In this document: positions 41,537 to 50,053 of the stretch, one piece after another
Position numbering within the stretch: position 1 is the stretch's first letter
Layout: each line of letters begins with the position of its first letter
Source: an uncultured Lachnospiraceae bacterium
GTDB lineage: Bacteria; Bacillota; Clostridia; Lachnospirales; Lachnospiraceae
Direction of reading: 5' to 3'
Length of the DNA: 64,000 nt
Assembly: GCA_910588955.1 (NCBI GenBank)
Contig: CAJURQ010000007.1
Location: forward strand, 1-64,000
Notes under the pieces: generated by a model
What the model saw: the letters and a program-made list of their open reading frames with translations, nothing else
What the model was told of the DNA's origin: nothing
Databases searched by the model: none
Translations under genes and position numbers: made by a program

Positions 41537-42091
41537 TTATGCGTCTTGCCGCGCGCGAACCTCACGCTTCAATCTACGCGCACGAATATGCTGTACAAGC
41601 CTCACTAACAGCGCAAACACGACCACCCCCACAAGAGCGCCCGCGCAGTCAATGCACACATCGGAAAAACGACCCGCACGTCCCGGCACGAAAAGCTGAT
41701 GAATTTCATCCGTGGCGGCATAGACCGTGGTTGCGCCGACAGCAGTTCCTCCTCTTCGCAGGAAACCCATCTCCCACTGCCCAATCCATATGTAAAGCAG
41801 CACCGACATAGTACCAAACTCCGCCATATGGGCTACCTTTCTGATAAACCCCTCTATCGCATCCGAGATTTCCTTCACCCGCGCATCACTCAAATCCCAA
41901 TGAAAAAAAGTTCTGGTGGAGCTTACCATATGGTAGGTGAAACTCGCGCTCACCGCGCCGGACTCCTCCTTCGGCTGTGCGGAGAATGCAAAAATAATGC
42001 ACATCCACACAATCGCCAACACACCCGCCAGATTTCTAAGCAGCACCATTCCGAGTTTTTCTTCCGATTTTTTCATATCCGCCCCATTCAT
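41537..42091 (-). CDS. VanZ-like family membrane protein
   Basis: This 184-residue protein has about four membrane helices and the VanZ-like features FSAQPKEESG, RKVAHMAEFGTMSVLLY and DEIHQLFVPGRAGRFSDVCID. VanZ confers low-level teicoplanin resistance in Enterococcus; the wider family is of unknown role. An in-frame ATG five codons later (42076) follows GGGGCGG and may be the true start. Confidence 0.85.
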   Translation of the reverse strand: MNGADMKKSEEKLGMVLLRNLAGVLAIVWMCIIFAFSAQPKEESGAVSASFTYHMVSSTRTFFHWDLSDARVKEISDAIEGFIRKVAHMAEFGTMSVLLYIWIGQWEMGFLRRGGTAVGATTVYAATDEIHQLFVPGRAGRFSDVCIDCAGALVGVVVFALLVRLVQHIRARRLKREVRARQDA

Positions 42092-42110
42092 TCATAACGC
42101 ATGTTACTAT

Positions 42111-43187
42111 TTATAACGCCTCTGCCGCTTCCTGCTTTTCGTGATGCCCTCCCACGCGTACAACCTTCCGCGCCGTCACGGAGCGCCACTCACCGAGGGC
42201 GTTCACTTCCAAAACCGTAAGCCCCGCTGCCTCGCAGGCTCTCGTCACAAGCCCTTCCTTGCCCTCGATAATACCCGAAGTAATATAGATGCCGCCCGGT
42301 TTCAGGCACGGCACGATGACCGGCGTCAGCGGCACAAGCACGTCCGCCAAAATATTCGCCGCCACCATATCATAACACCCGTTACCGACTTTGTCCTGTA
42401 CTTCCTTCTCGGTGATAATATTGCCGATCAGCAGTTCAAAATCACCGGACGGTATATCATTTGCCTCCTTATTCTGCGCCACAGCCTCCACCGCACAGGG
42501 GTCGAGATCCGTGCCCACGGCATGCTTCGCGCCGTACATAAGCGCAATGATCGAGAGAATGCCGCTGCCCGTCCCCACGTCCAGAAGTTCCGTCTCGGGC
42601 GTCACATATTTTTTAATCTGCCCGATACAGAGCCTTGTGGTCTCGTGCATACCCGTGCCGAAAGCCGTACCCGGGTCAATATGCAGAATCTTCTTATCCC
42701 GGTCCTCCGCCTTCACTTCCTCCCACGAGGGAATCACGAGAAGATCGTCTATGTAAAATTGATGAAAATACTGTTTCCAATTGTTGATCCAGTCGATATC
42801 CTCAGTCTCAGAAACCGTGACCATTCCCTCGCCAATCTCCATAAATTGACGGACCTCCGACAGCGCCTCCTCGATCCTTGCGAGCACAGTCTCTTTACAC
42901 ACCGCACCGCCCGAGCCCGGTGCACCGTCTGCACACGCCGCCTCTCCTTCCGGATTGAGCTTAAGGGAGCCATCCTCCCTCTCTTCCACATAAAAGCTGA
43001 GAAACGCCGTGCCGTCATCCGTTTCGCTCTCCGGCGGGATATCCACAAACATCTGCTCTTTTTCCAACGGCGAAAGTGGCACTTTGTCCTCGATCTGCGC
43101 CCCCTCAAGCCCCCTGTCGTAGAGCTCGCTGATGATGATATCCTCCGCCTCCACGACCGTCTTTATCCTAAATTTCATCCACTTCAT
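42111..43187 (-). CDS. prmA: Ribosomal protein L11 methyltransferase PrmA
   Basis: This 358-residue enzyme has the PrmA marks WINNWKQYFHQF, DPGTAFGTGMHETTRLC, LDVGTGSGILSI and AANILADVL. It methylates ribosomal protein L11. It is ~40 residues longer than usual because of an insertion around residues 75-105 (Gly/Ala-rich, SLKLNPEGEAACADGAPGSG). The insert is in the N-terminal substrate-binding half. Confidence 0.93.
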   Translation of the reverse strand: MKWMKFRIKTVVEAEDIIISELYDRGLEGAQIEDKVPLSPLEKEQMFVDIPPESETDDGTAFLSFYVEEREDGSLKLNPEGEAACADGAPGSGGAVCKETVLARIEEALSEVRQFMEIGEGMVTVSETEDIDWINNWKQYFHQFYIDDLLVIPSWEEVKAEDRDKKILHIDPGTAFGTGMHETTRLCIGQIKKYVTPETELLDVGTGSGILSIIALMYGAKHAVGTDLDPCAVEAVAQNKEANDIPSGDFELLIGNIITEKEVQDKVGNGCYDMVAANILADVLVPLTPVIVPCLKPGGIYITSGIIEGKEGLVTRACEAAGLTVLEVNALGEWRSVTARKVVRVGGHHEKQEAAEAL

Positions 43188-43252
43188 ATTGATACTTCGC
43201 TCTTCCTGTCCAAGATCGCTCCGCCCTTTCCGGCAGTTCGCTCCTATCTTTG

Positions 43253-44407
43253 TTATTTTCTCTCACTCAGTTCCAAAAGCTTCGTCTTTAACTCGTTCTC
43301 CATCACGCGCATTTCTTCCTCGGCAACCTTTCTCTTCTCCCTGCCGTCCGCCTGAATCTTCATCACCTCGTCCAGTGTGGAGATCAGATTCGCGTTCGTG
43401 GTCTTTAACGTCTCCATGTCAATGATGCCGCGCTCCGACTCCTTCGCGCTCTCAATGGCGGAAACTTTAAGCACTTCCGCGTTCTTCTTCAGAAGCTCGT
43501 TGGTCATGTCGGACACTTCCCTCTGCGCCCGCGCCGCCTGCTCCGCGTGGGTCACGCCGAGCGCAAGCACCATCTGGCTCTTCCAGAGAGGGATGGTATT
43601 CACGATAGTAGACTGGATTTTCTCCACCATCATTGTGTCGCTGCTCTGCACCAGTCTGATCTGGGGCGCTGTCTGGATCGACACCATTCTGGTCAGTTCC
43701 AGATCGTGCAGCTTTTTCTCGAAACGGTCGCAGAGCGCTTCCAGATCTCTCGCCGCCTGCGCGTCCTCCGGCAGACCGCTCGCCTTTGCCTTATCAAGAA
43801 GCTGTGGCAGCTCTGTCTCTCTCGTCTCGGCAAGTTTCTTCCTGCCCGCCAGTATGTACATGGAAAGCTCTTTAAAGTAAGTCAGATTCAACTCATACAT
43901 CTTGTCCAAAATGGAAATGTCTTTGAGAAGCTGTACCTGATTGTCCTCCAGCGCCTCACAGATTTTATTGACGTTCGTCTCCGCCTTGGAATATTTCGCC
44001 TTCATGGTTTCCAGCTTCTGCGCTGGTTTCTTAAAGATACCGAGGAAACCCTTCTCCTCCTCGTCAAAGTCCTTGAGCTGCGTCACCACGCTGGAGAGCA
44101 TCTCGCCCACCTCTCCCAGATCCTTCGTCTTCACATTCTCAAGCGCGCTGCCGGAAAAATCCGCCATCTTTTTCTGCGTACCCACGCCGTACTGTAAGAT
44201 CGCCGTGGAATTGTGCAGGTCGATCTGCTTCGCAAACTCGTCCACCTGCCGTCTCTCCTCGTCGCTTAAGACCGAGTCGTCCAAATCTTCCTTCATCCCC
44301 TTTACCTGCGGAATCTCCGCCAGAGGCTGCTTGTCCTTCACCGCATCCTCCACTTCCCCGAACACCAAAGTCGGCGCCTGCTGCTCCATCACGTCAATTT
44401 CGTTCAT
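43253..44407 (-). CDS. TelA-family toxic-anion-resistance protein
   Basis: This 384-residue, almost entirely helical protein belongs to the TelA/KlaA family: LHNSTAILQYGVGTQKKMADFS near the start, LEDNQVQLLKDISILDKMYELNLTYFKEL in the middle and TIVNTIPLWKSQMVLALG. The family was named from tellurite resistance plasmids; in Firmicutes it pairs with XpaC and may respond to envelope stress. XpaC is encoded upstream across a structured repeat. Confidence 0.88.
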   Translation of the reverse strand: MNEIDVMEQQAPTLVFGEVEDAVKDKQPLAEIPQVKGMKEDLDDSVLSDEERRQVDEFAKQIDLHNSTAILQYGVGTQKKMADFSGSALENVKTKDLGEVGEMLSSVVTQLKDFDEEEKGFLGIFKKPAQKLETMKAKYSKAETNVNKICEALEDNQVQLLKDISILDKMYELNLTYFKELSMYILAGRKKLAETRETELPQLLDKAKASGLPEDAQAARDLEALCDRFEKKLHDLELTRMVSIQTAPQIRLVQSSDTMMVEKIQSTIVNTIPLWKSQMVLALGVTHAEQAARAQREVSDMTNELLKKNAEVLKVSAIESAKESERGIIDMETLKTTNANLISTLDEVMKIQADGREKRKVAEEEMRVMENELKTKLLELSERK

Positions 44408-44428
44408 AACTACCTCCTTATTCCTTTC

Positions 44429-44581
44429 CGTTCAGCGCACGCCCATTCGCAAAACGCACGTTCCGTGCTTCTCCGCTGCTGCGCAGCTACTTTTGCTCAT
44501 AGACGGGCGTTCCCTCAGAGCTACCTTTTCATGTCAAATTCATGCAAGCATGATTTGCCATAAAAATTCGCTCTGGCTGAA
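44429..44581. repeat. Structured intergenic element, copy 2
   Basis: This is homologous to 21705-21857. The same stems are present with changed pairs: ACGCCC/GGGCGT (44439-44444, 44505-44510), GCACG/CGTGC with the same TTC loop (44456-44468), TCATG/CATGA with the same CAAG loop, and TCAGAGC with GCTCTGGCTGA. The invariant single-stranded core is CTGCGCAGCTACTTTTGCTCATA. It lies between xpaC and telA. Confidence 0.8.
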
Positions 44582-44587
44582 CTGTGA

Positions 44588-45898
44588 TTATAAGTATCCG
44601 TCCTGTTTCAGTATCGTATGTAGGGCGGAAATATCCGACTGAATATCCCAAGCCTTCTCCCGGAACAGTTCATCCAAGAACTTTTCAAACGCCTCGTTGA
44701 TATTGTCCACCGCCGTCTCGATCTCCCGCTTCGTCTGCTCGATGTTGGACAGGTCTAACTGCTGGCTGTCCAGATCGCGGTACGCCTCCAAAAGCTTTTT
44801 CGTGGTGGGCAGGTAAAAACTTAGCATCTTTCTCAGTTCGGGCGCAAGCTCCGGCTCTTTCTCCACCTGATCGAAAATCCTCGTGACCAGAAGCTCCAAG
44901 CGTTCCAGTTTATCTGACATTTCCTCACCGGGGATCTCATCGTTGCACTGTCTGATCAGGCGCACGTAATTTTTCCCTTCCTCGATCACTTCCGCCGCCT
45001 CGCCCAGACGCTCCCTCTCCTGCTGCCTGCGCTCATCGGCAAGTTTCTCGATCTCCAGCTTTTTCTGCTCCTCCTCGTAATTCTTCTGGGTGAGCATATA
45101 CTGATCGTACATCTCGTCGCTGGCAATCAGACAGGTCTGTTTCTGATCCAGATGCGCCTGTTTGAACATGCCGAGGTGAATCATCTGCCGTAAGTCCTTT
45201 ACGATAAAGCGCTCGCTCTTGCCCGTCCGCTGCGCCATCTCCTGAATCGAGCAATACAGCTTATCCTTCACCATGCCGACATATCGCTTATAGCGTTTCG
45301 CCCGTCCCGCCAGTCTCGCCCCGTGACAGCCGAGCCACAGCCCTGCCGCCGTAAAAATTCCCGAAATAACCACTGGAACTATAGATTTCGAGTAGAGCAC
45401 CAGTTCACCCACGGTTCCAAGTAACGCCATCGCGGATATCCCCATCACGCCATAGCCCGCTCCCATGCACACCACGCCGGACACCGTGCCCTTTGGCGTA
45501 CTCTGGAACAGTCTGGTGTCCGGGCGGGCGTTAGGTCGTTTGTATAAAGGGCTGGACGCATAGGGGCTTACCTGCGCGCCATAACCCGCGTTCCCGCCGA
45601 AGCCTCCGGCGCCGCCATGACCCCCATTTCCGCCAATACCTCCCGCCGCATGACCGATACTCTCTCCTACCGTCTCCACCGCGCGTCCTATGCCGTTTCC
45701 CACATCGTTGACCGCCCGGTTCACGCTCTCGCCGACCGTTCCCACAGTGCGTCCCACCTCCCGCATGGTGCGGTTTATGGTTTCATTCACCGTGTCGCCG
45801 ATGTTCTTTCCCAGATTCGTAAAATCGCCCGTGTCCACCGCCTGCTGTACCTGATCCCGGATATCCTCCCCGGCGCGATACCACTCATTCTTGTCCAT
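44588..45898 (-). CDS. XpaC-like (5-bromo-4-chloroindolyl phosphate hydrolysis) protein
   Basis: This 436-residue protein has a Gly-rich flexible N-terminal third (repeated VNRAVNDVGNGIG-type helices, then GGNGGHGGAGG), two membrane helices in the middle, a winged-helix-like segment (SIQEMAQRTGKSERFIVKDLRQM) and a helical C-terminal half. It matches the XpaC family, named for an old phenotype in Bacillus; the real function is unknown. It pairs with telA downstream. The start at 45898 is inferred because GGAGAG precedes it and its frame overlaps the end of the DUF3048 gene by 14 bases. Confidence 0.8.
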   Translation of the reverse strand: MDKNEWYRAGEDIRDQVQQAVDTGDFTNLGKNIGDTVNETINRTMREVGRTVGTVGESVNRAVNDVGNGIGRAVETVGESIGHAAGGIGGNGGHGGAGGFGGNAGYGAQVSPYASSPLYKRPNARPDTRLFQSTPKGTVSGVVCMGAGYGVMGISAMALLGTVGELVLYSKSIVPVVISGIFTAAGLWLGCHGARLAGRAKRYKRYVGMVKDKLYCSIQEMAQRTGKSERFIVKDLRQMIHLGMFKQAHLDQKQTCLIASDEMYDQYMLTQKNYEEEQKKLEIEKLADERRQQERERLGEAAEVIEEGKNYVRLIRQCNDEIPGEEMSDKLERLELLVTRIFDQVEKEPELAPELRKMLSFYLPTTKKLLEAYRDLDSQQLDLSNIEQTKREIETAVDNINEAFEKFLDELFREKAWDIQSDISALHTILKQDGYL

Positions 45899-47084
45899 AC
45901 TCCACGAACTCTCCATATTCATCCCAGATATTGCATATCCAAGTGCTTCCCTGATTAAAGACGATCTCCTCGCCCGCTTCGTCATAAAACTTCGCCGGCG
46001 TGAAATCTCCGTCAAAGCGTTTCCATGTGCCCTTGATCACCTTGCCGTTTGTGAAAACAATGGCTTCGCCCTCTCCGTGCACGCCGAATGCCAGATAATC
46101 GTGCGAATCCCTGACTTCCCCGTGGCAGTACTGGAACACCACGTTGCTGACGGTAAGCTGTTCGCCCGTAAGCTCGTCGATCTGCTTGTTGCCGTCCTGA
46201 TAACGGTAGTAAAGCTGATCGTCCTCATGGTACTCAAAGTAAGGGTGGTACGCACCGTAGCCCCCGGAATTTTTACCGGATTTCCCGCCCGGATAGATAC
46301 AAGCCGCATCCTCATTGTCCGGGTAATCCGCTCTCACCTCATCCGCCGCGAACAGGAAGGGCGGCACGTAGTCGTCGTCATACTCCCAGTCATATCCAAG
46401 CCTGTCCACCGCCTTGAAAAGACCGTCAATGAAAAGATACCCGGTAAATTCTGTCGCGTAACCGGGGCGCTTGTGTCTGCCATACGCCTCGTCCGCCGGA
46501 TTGTGGATACCCACCACCGCTGCGCTGACGTTATAGACTTCCGGACGGTTGATCAATTCCTCCACATAAGGCACTGCCAATCCCCAGTTACAGTAAATCG
46601 CTTCATATCCCATAGCCTGATACACATAATAATCCCGGCTCGACCGGACGGGTCCGATCCGGTCCAGATCGTCAAAATTTTCAAACACGCCCATCAGACG
46701 GGTGATACGTCCCTCCACCGGCGCCTCGTAGATAATGCCCGCACGGGAAAGTCCGTACTGCGGCAGAGCCGGCGCATTGTTCGGTATCATCACGGCGATC
46801 GGTCTTCTCTTCGCCTGCGCCACGTCCGTCCACTCTCCCGTCAGATAGCTCTGGATTTTGCCGTCCTTTTCCACGCGCTCCGCAATCACGAGCGACTCCG
46901 GCTCTTCCTCTTCCGGCTCCTCTTCCACAACGGGCTCTTCCGGCTCCTCCGGCTCAATCGGCTCAATCTCCAACTGCGGCGGCGCAGGTTCTTCCTGCTG
47001 CTCCTGCGCTTTGGCACAGCCCGCCAAAAACAATGCCATACATAAAATAATGATACTCAGTAAAGTCATTTTCCTTTGAATCAT
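45885..47084 (-). CDS. DUF3048 lipoprotein (YerB-like)
   Basis: This 399-residue lipoprotein has a signal peptide with lipobox LAGC (Cys22), an acidic Glu/Pro linker (about 28-65) and the two-part DUF3048 domain. Recognisable segments are RPIAVMIPNNAPALPQYGLSRAGIIYEAPVEGRITRLMGVF, RIGPVRSSRDYYVYQAMGYEAIYCNWG and FQYCHGEVRDSHDYLAFGVHGEGEAIVFTNG. The function is unknown. It is the first gene of an apparent DUF3048-xpaC-telA unit, which links it to the envelope. Confidence 0.9.
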   Translation of the reverse strand: MIQRKMTLLSIIILCMALFLAGCAKAQEQQEEPAPPQLEIEPIEPEEPEEPVVEEEPEEEEPESLVIAERVEKDGKIQSYLTGEWTDVAQAKRRPIAVMIPNNAPALPQYGLSRAGIIYEAPVEGRITRLMGVFENFDDLDRIGPVRSSRDYYVYQAMGYEAIYCNWGLAVPYVEELINRPEVYNVSAAVVGIHNPADEAYGRHKRPGYATEFTGYLFIDGLFKAVDRLGYDWEYDDDYVPPFLFAADEVRADYPDNEDAACIYPGGKSGKNSGGYGAYHPYFEYHEDDQLYYRYQDGNKQIDELTGEQLTVSNVVFQYCHGEVRDSHDYLAFGVHGEGEAIVFTNGKVIKGTWKRFDGDFTPAKFYDEAGEEIVFNQGSTWICNIWDEYGEFVEYGQE

Positions 47085-47187
47085 CTTTCCCTCTTCCTTT
47101 GTTTTCCTTCACTACACACTTTTAGTCGCATTGGTAAATGATATTCTTACATATACACAAACTAGTATATGACGCATAAACACTTTT

Positions 47188-47216
47188 ATTATAACCGAAA
47201 AATGGAAGACTGTACA
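47188..47216 (-). promoter_or_regulatory. Promoter of the DUF3048-xpaC-telA unit
   Basis: The minus strand has TGTACA (47211-47216), a 17 bp spacer and TATAAT (47188-47193), with a leader of about 95 bases. It lies only 25 bases from the end of the metallopeptidase-like gene, and no terminator is seen between. Confidence 0.6.
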
Positions 47217-47240
47217 CTTATATATCCTGTTTTCCTATAG

Positions 47241-50033
47241 TTACCTTTTTAAGTCATTGCGTGCGATATGCTCCTTGTACCGATTAATTTCAGAACATAT
47301 AGCCGAAAAAACATCTTCTACATTTTCAAAGCGGAAAACAACATCCATGGTTTTTCTCACTTCCAGAATTGCCTCCTGTCTGCTGCTGTAATGCTGCAGC
47401 GCATCAGTAATACACTCTAAAAGATAGAAAAATATTTTTTCGTTCAGACCGGTAAAGTTTTCAAAGTCATATGGGATTTCCCGCTCCGCCTTATTTAATA
47501 TCTGTTCTAAAGATACTTCCGCCCGGTTCTGTGCAGCCCCGTCAGCCTTCCTGCAAAAAACTGCCGCCAACTCGCGAACCCGCTTTATTTTTTCAAAAAT
47601 TTCTTCACTTTCCTGCACCCATTCATTTATAGTATCACACATGATGCAGTTTTTCTCCCATAGCATTCTATGCAGCTCTGATGCGCCAGGCGGCATCTGC
47701 AATTCCGTATTTAATACATCCTCCCATATCCCGGCGATATACATAATCAATGACACAGCGGACATCCTTACATGATCTTCCTGCCTTGTACGGAAATTAG
47801 TAATGTCAATCTTTACGTCCTCTACAAATCCGTTTAAATATTCGGAATAGGAAACACCCGTCAAAAGCACCATGTGCATATCCGCAAACACCTCTGAATA
47901 AATAGAGGATAAAACTTTAGACGCCTCTCCAAGAATCCCCCACGGAGCATTTAATTTTGTCACGACACTGTCATCCGTTTCACCGCGCATTATTGCTATC
48001 TCTTCTTCTGTATTCAGATATTCAATAGCCGTCCGGACATCCATCATGACCAAGTTGGTCAAGATATCCAGTCCAGACTCTCCATCCTCCGCCATCTCAT
48101 GCAAATCTCCAAAGGCATCGCCGCACACGTATCGCTGTTCGACTTCTTTCAAATAGGAAAAAAGCGCTTCGTCATCCTGCGTCTCAGCCAAAAACGATTT
48201 CACATATTCTTTGAGCAGGTTTTGAATTTGCATGTTTGAATAAAACTCCAGATAAATCTCCTCGCCCAAATTCATCAGTTCATCCGAATAGTTAAACTTC
48301 TTATCATTTAATATCATATTATCGTTGAGAAGATCACGAATGTCCTCCCCAAGCTTCATAAATTCTGGCGTTCGCAAAAATGAGGTAAATAAGATTTTTG
48401 AAAGGGCAAAATAAACCAAAACCTGCTTTATACTCTTTTTCCTGTCACTTCTCCTTCTTAAGCTGTCCCCTTCAAAATGCGCAATTTCGTGTGCCATTTC
48501 CCGGATCACTGACTTTGGATTAAATAAAGATTCCTCGTTAAGCGTAACCATAATTAATCTGTCGTGGGGCAGCTCTTCCGCCTCGTAGGAAAAAATTTTT
48601 ACACTGATCTGATTCGCAAAGCTTGGCGCCAGAAAAAAAGTATAGGTTTTATCGGTACGCGTATGTACAATTTTCTGCAGATCACTAATCATGGCAACAT
48701 AAAAAGCCATGATCTTTGGAGGCACATCATATATAATTGCATTGAAGGCGGTTGCCTGAATAAACTGCCGCTCGGAATGCATGGCGCTGTTCACCAATGA
48801 ATTCAGCCCTTTAAAATATTCGCTGTAACACTGGTCAAATTGCGCTTCCAGTTTTTCTCCCTTATGAGAAAGTTTTTCTGTAAGGTATAAAATGAAATTA
48901 TAAAAGGACTGGTACATACAAAGCACGAAATCTTCGGCAAATCCATTTCCGGAAATACTTTTTATGGAGCTTATAACCGCACACAGCGGGAGTTCATACT
49001 GCCCGTCATAAGACGGCTGCTCCTGAAGTGCCTGGATGAACTGCTCCTTCAGGCGCTCCAGCTTCCTACACGCCGCCAGCAGGAAGCTGCTGGCATTGTT
49101 TTTCCCGTCTCTGTATCCCGCGTTACAAACCATGGGAATTTTTACAAATGTTTCATAAGTCGAAAAAAACGGTTCCCCTTTGGCACAGTTTAAAAGATAT
49201 TGCATATAGATAATCCACGGGAGATCCGCTTCATTGTTTACGATAGCTACATCATATCTTCCGAATAGCTGATAGGAAATATGGCTGCTCTTTAACTTTC
49301 CAATGAATTTCCTGTAAGGTTCATATTCGCTGATTCCAACATTAACCGACACCGAGAATTTTTCTTCACACAAGCCCGCGTACTCCTGTATCAGTAATTG
49401 CTCAAGGTGTTTTTGGCTGTTATTTTCGCAGTCAAAATATTTTTTCAGCTTATTCTTGCTCAACCCAAATGCGGAGTAAGAATCTCTTATAATTTTTTGG
49501 TTATTATTGTCATAGTTCAGCTGAAAGACAGACTTCAGGTATTCCGATAGCGGCATATCCTTCGCAAAAATTATAATCCCGCTGTAGTCAAAGGAAAAAT
49601 AGTAAATATACTCATTGCCCTGAAATAATGTTTTAATCCTGTTTGTAATTTCCCTGATATTATCTTCGTTATCGACATGAATAAATGAAATAAAAAATAG
49701 CAGATCATCCATATCCCAGAATCGCTCAACGTACCCTCTGGTAAAGATATCTGTTATATCCGTAAACACCATCAGCTCCTGTGCCGCATATGTATCATCC
49801 GAAGATTGTTTCCGCCTGAATGAATTGTCATACGCACACAGTAAGGGATGCTTTCCCTTGAAATTTGTATTAACTTTCTTGACATTAATCGTGTCGAAGT
49901 GACCTATGCCCAAATATTCTGATGACTTTTCAGTTCCCCGGTCCACTTCTCCGGCTTTAAAAATACCTTTCTGCTTCGGCACATGCCACTTGGAAAGTTC
50001 AACAACTCTGATATCTATATCTTTTGTTCCCAT
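47241..50033 (-). CDS. Large protein with gluzincin-like HEIAH...EVFAD metal site
   Basis: This 930-residue protein matches no family that I recognise. It lacks a signal peptide and is probably cytoplasmic. In the middle, REMAHEIAHFEG (His515, Glu516, His519) is a zinc metalloprotease motif. Two hundred residues later SEVFADMHMVLLTG (Glu714, Asp718) has the ExxAD form of a third zinc ligand in gluzincins. The N-terminal ~200 residues alternate strands and helices (FDYSGIIIFAKDM); the C-terminal 200 are helical. It starts 20 bases after the DAC-domain gene, so the two are co-expressed. Base composition is lower in GC than flanking core genes, suggesting transfer. I infer a protease effector whose activity is tied to the nucleotide-sensing partner. 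It could instead be a structural zincin-like protein without activity. Confidence 0.55.
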   Translation of the reverse strand: MGTKDIDIRVVELSKWHVPKQKGIFKAGEVDRGTEKSSEYLGIGHFDTINVKKVNTNFKGKHPLLCAYDNSFRRKQSSDDTYAAQELMVFTDITDIFTRGYVERFWDMDDLLFFISFIHVDNEDNIREITNRIKTLFQGNEYIYYFSFDYSGIIIFAKDMPLSEYLKSVFQLNYDNNNQKIIRDSYSAFGLSKNKLKKYFDCENNSQKHLEQLLIQEYAGLCEEKFSVSVNVGISEYEPYRKFIGKLKSSHISYQLFGRYDVAIVNNEADLPWIIYMQYLLNCAKGEPFFSTYETFVKIPMVCNAGYRDGKNNASSFLLAACRKLERLKEQFIQALQEQPSYDGQYELPLCAVISSIKSISGNGFAEDFVLCMYQSFYNFILYLTEKLSHKGEKLEAQFDQCYSEYFKGLNSLVNSAMHSERQFIQATAFNAIIYDVPPKIMAFYVAMISDLQKIVHTRTDKTYTFFLAPSFANQISVKIFSYEAEELPHDRLIMVTLNEESLFNPKSVIREMAHEIAHFEGDSLRRRSDRKKSIKQVLVYFALSKILFTSFLRTPEFMKLGEDIRDLLNDNMILNDKKFNYSDELMNLGEEIYLEFYSNMQIQNLLKEYVKSFLAETQDDEALFSYLKEVEQRYVCGDAFGDLHEMAEDGESGLDILTNLVMMDVRTAIEYLNTEEEIAIMRGETDDSVVTKLNAPWGILGEASKVLSSIYSEVFADMHMVLLTGVSYSEYLNGFVEDVKIDITNFRTRQEDHVRMSAVSLIMYIAGIWEDVLNTELQMPPGASELHRMLWEKNCIMCDTINEWVQESEEIFEKIKRVRELAAVFCRKADGAAQNRAEVSLEQILNKAEREIPYDFENFTGLNEKIFFYLLECITDALQHYSSRQEAILEVRKTMDVVFRFENVEDVFSAICSEINRYKEHIARNDLKR

Positions 50034-50053
50034 TATAATAGTGTCTCCCCTTA

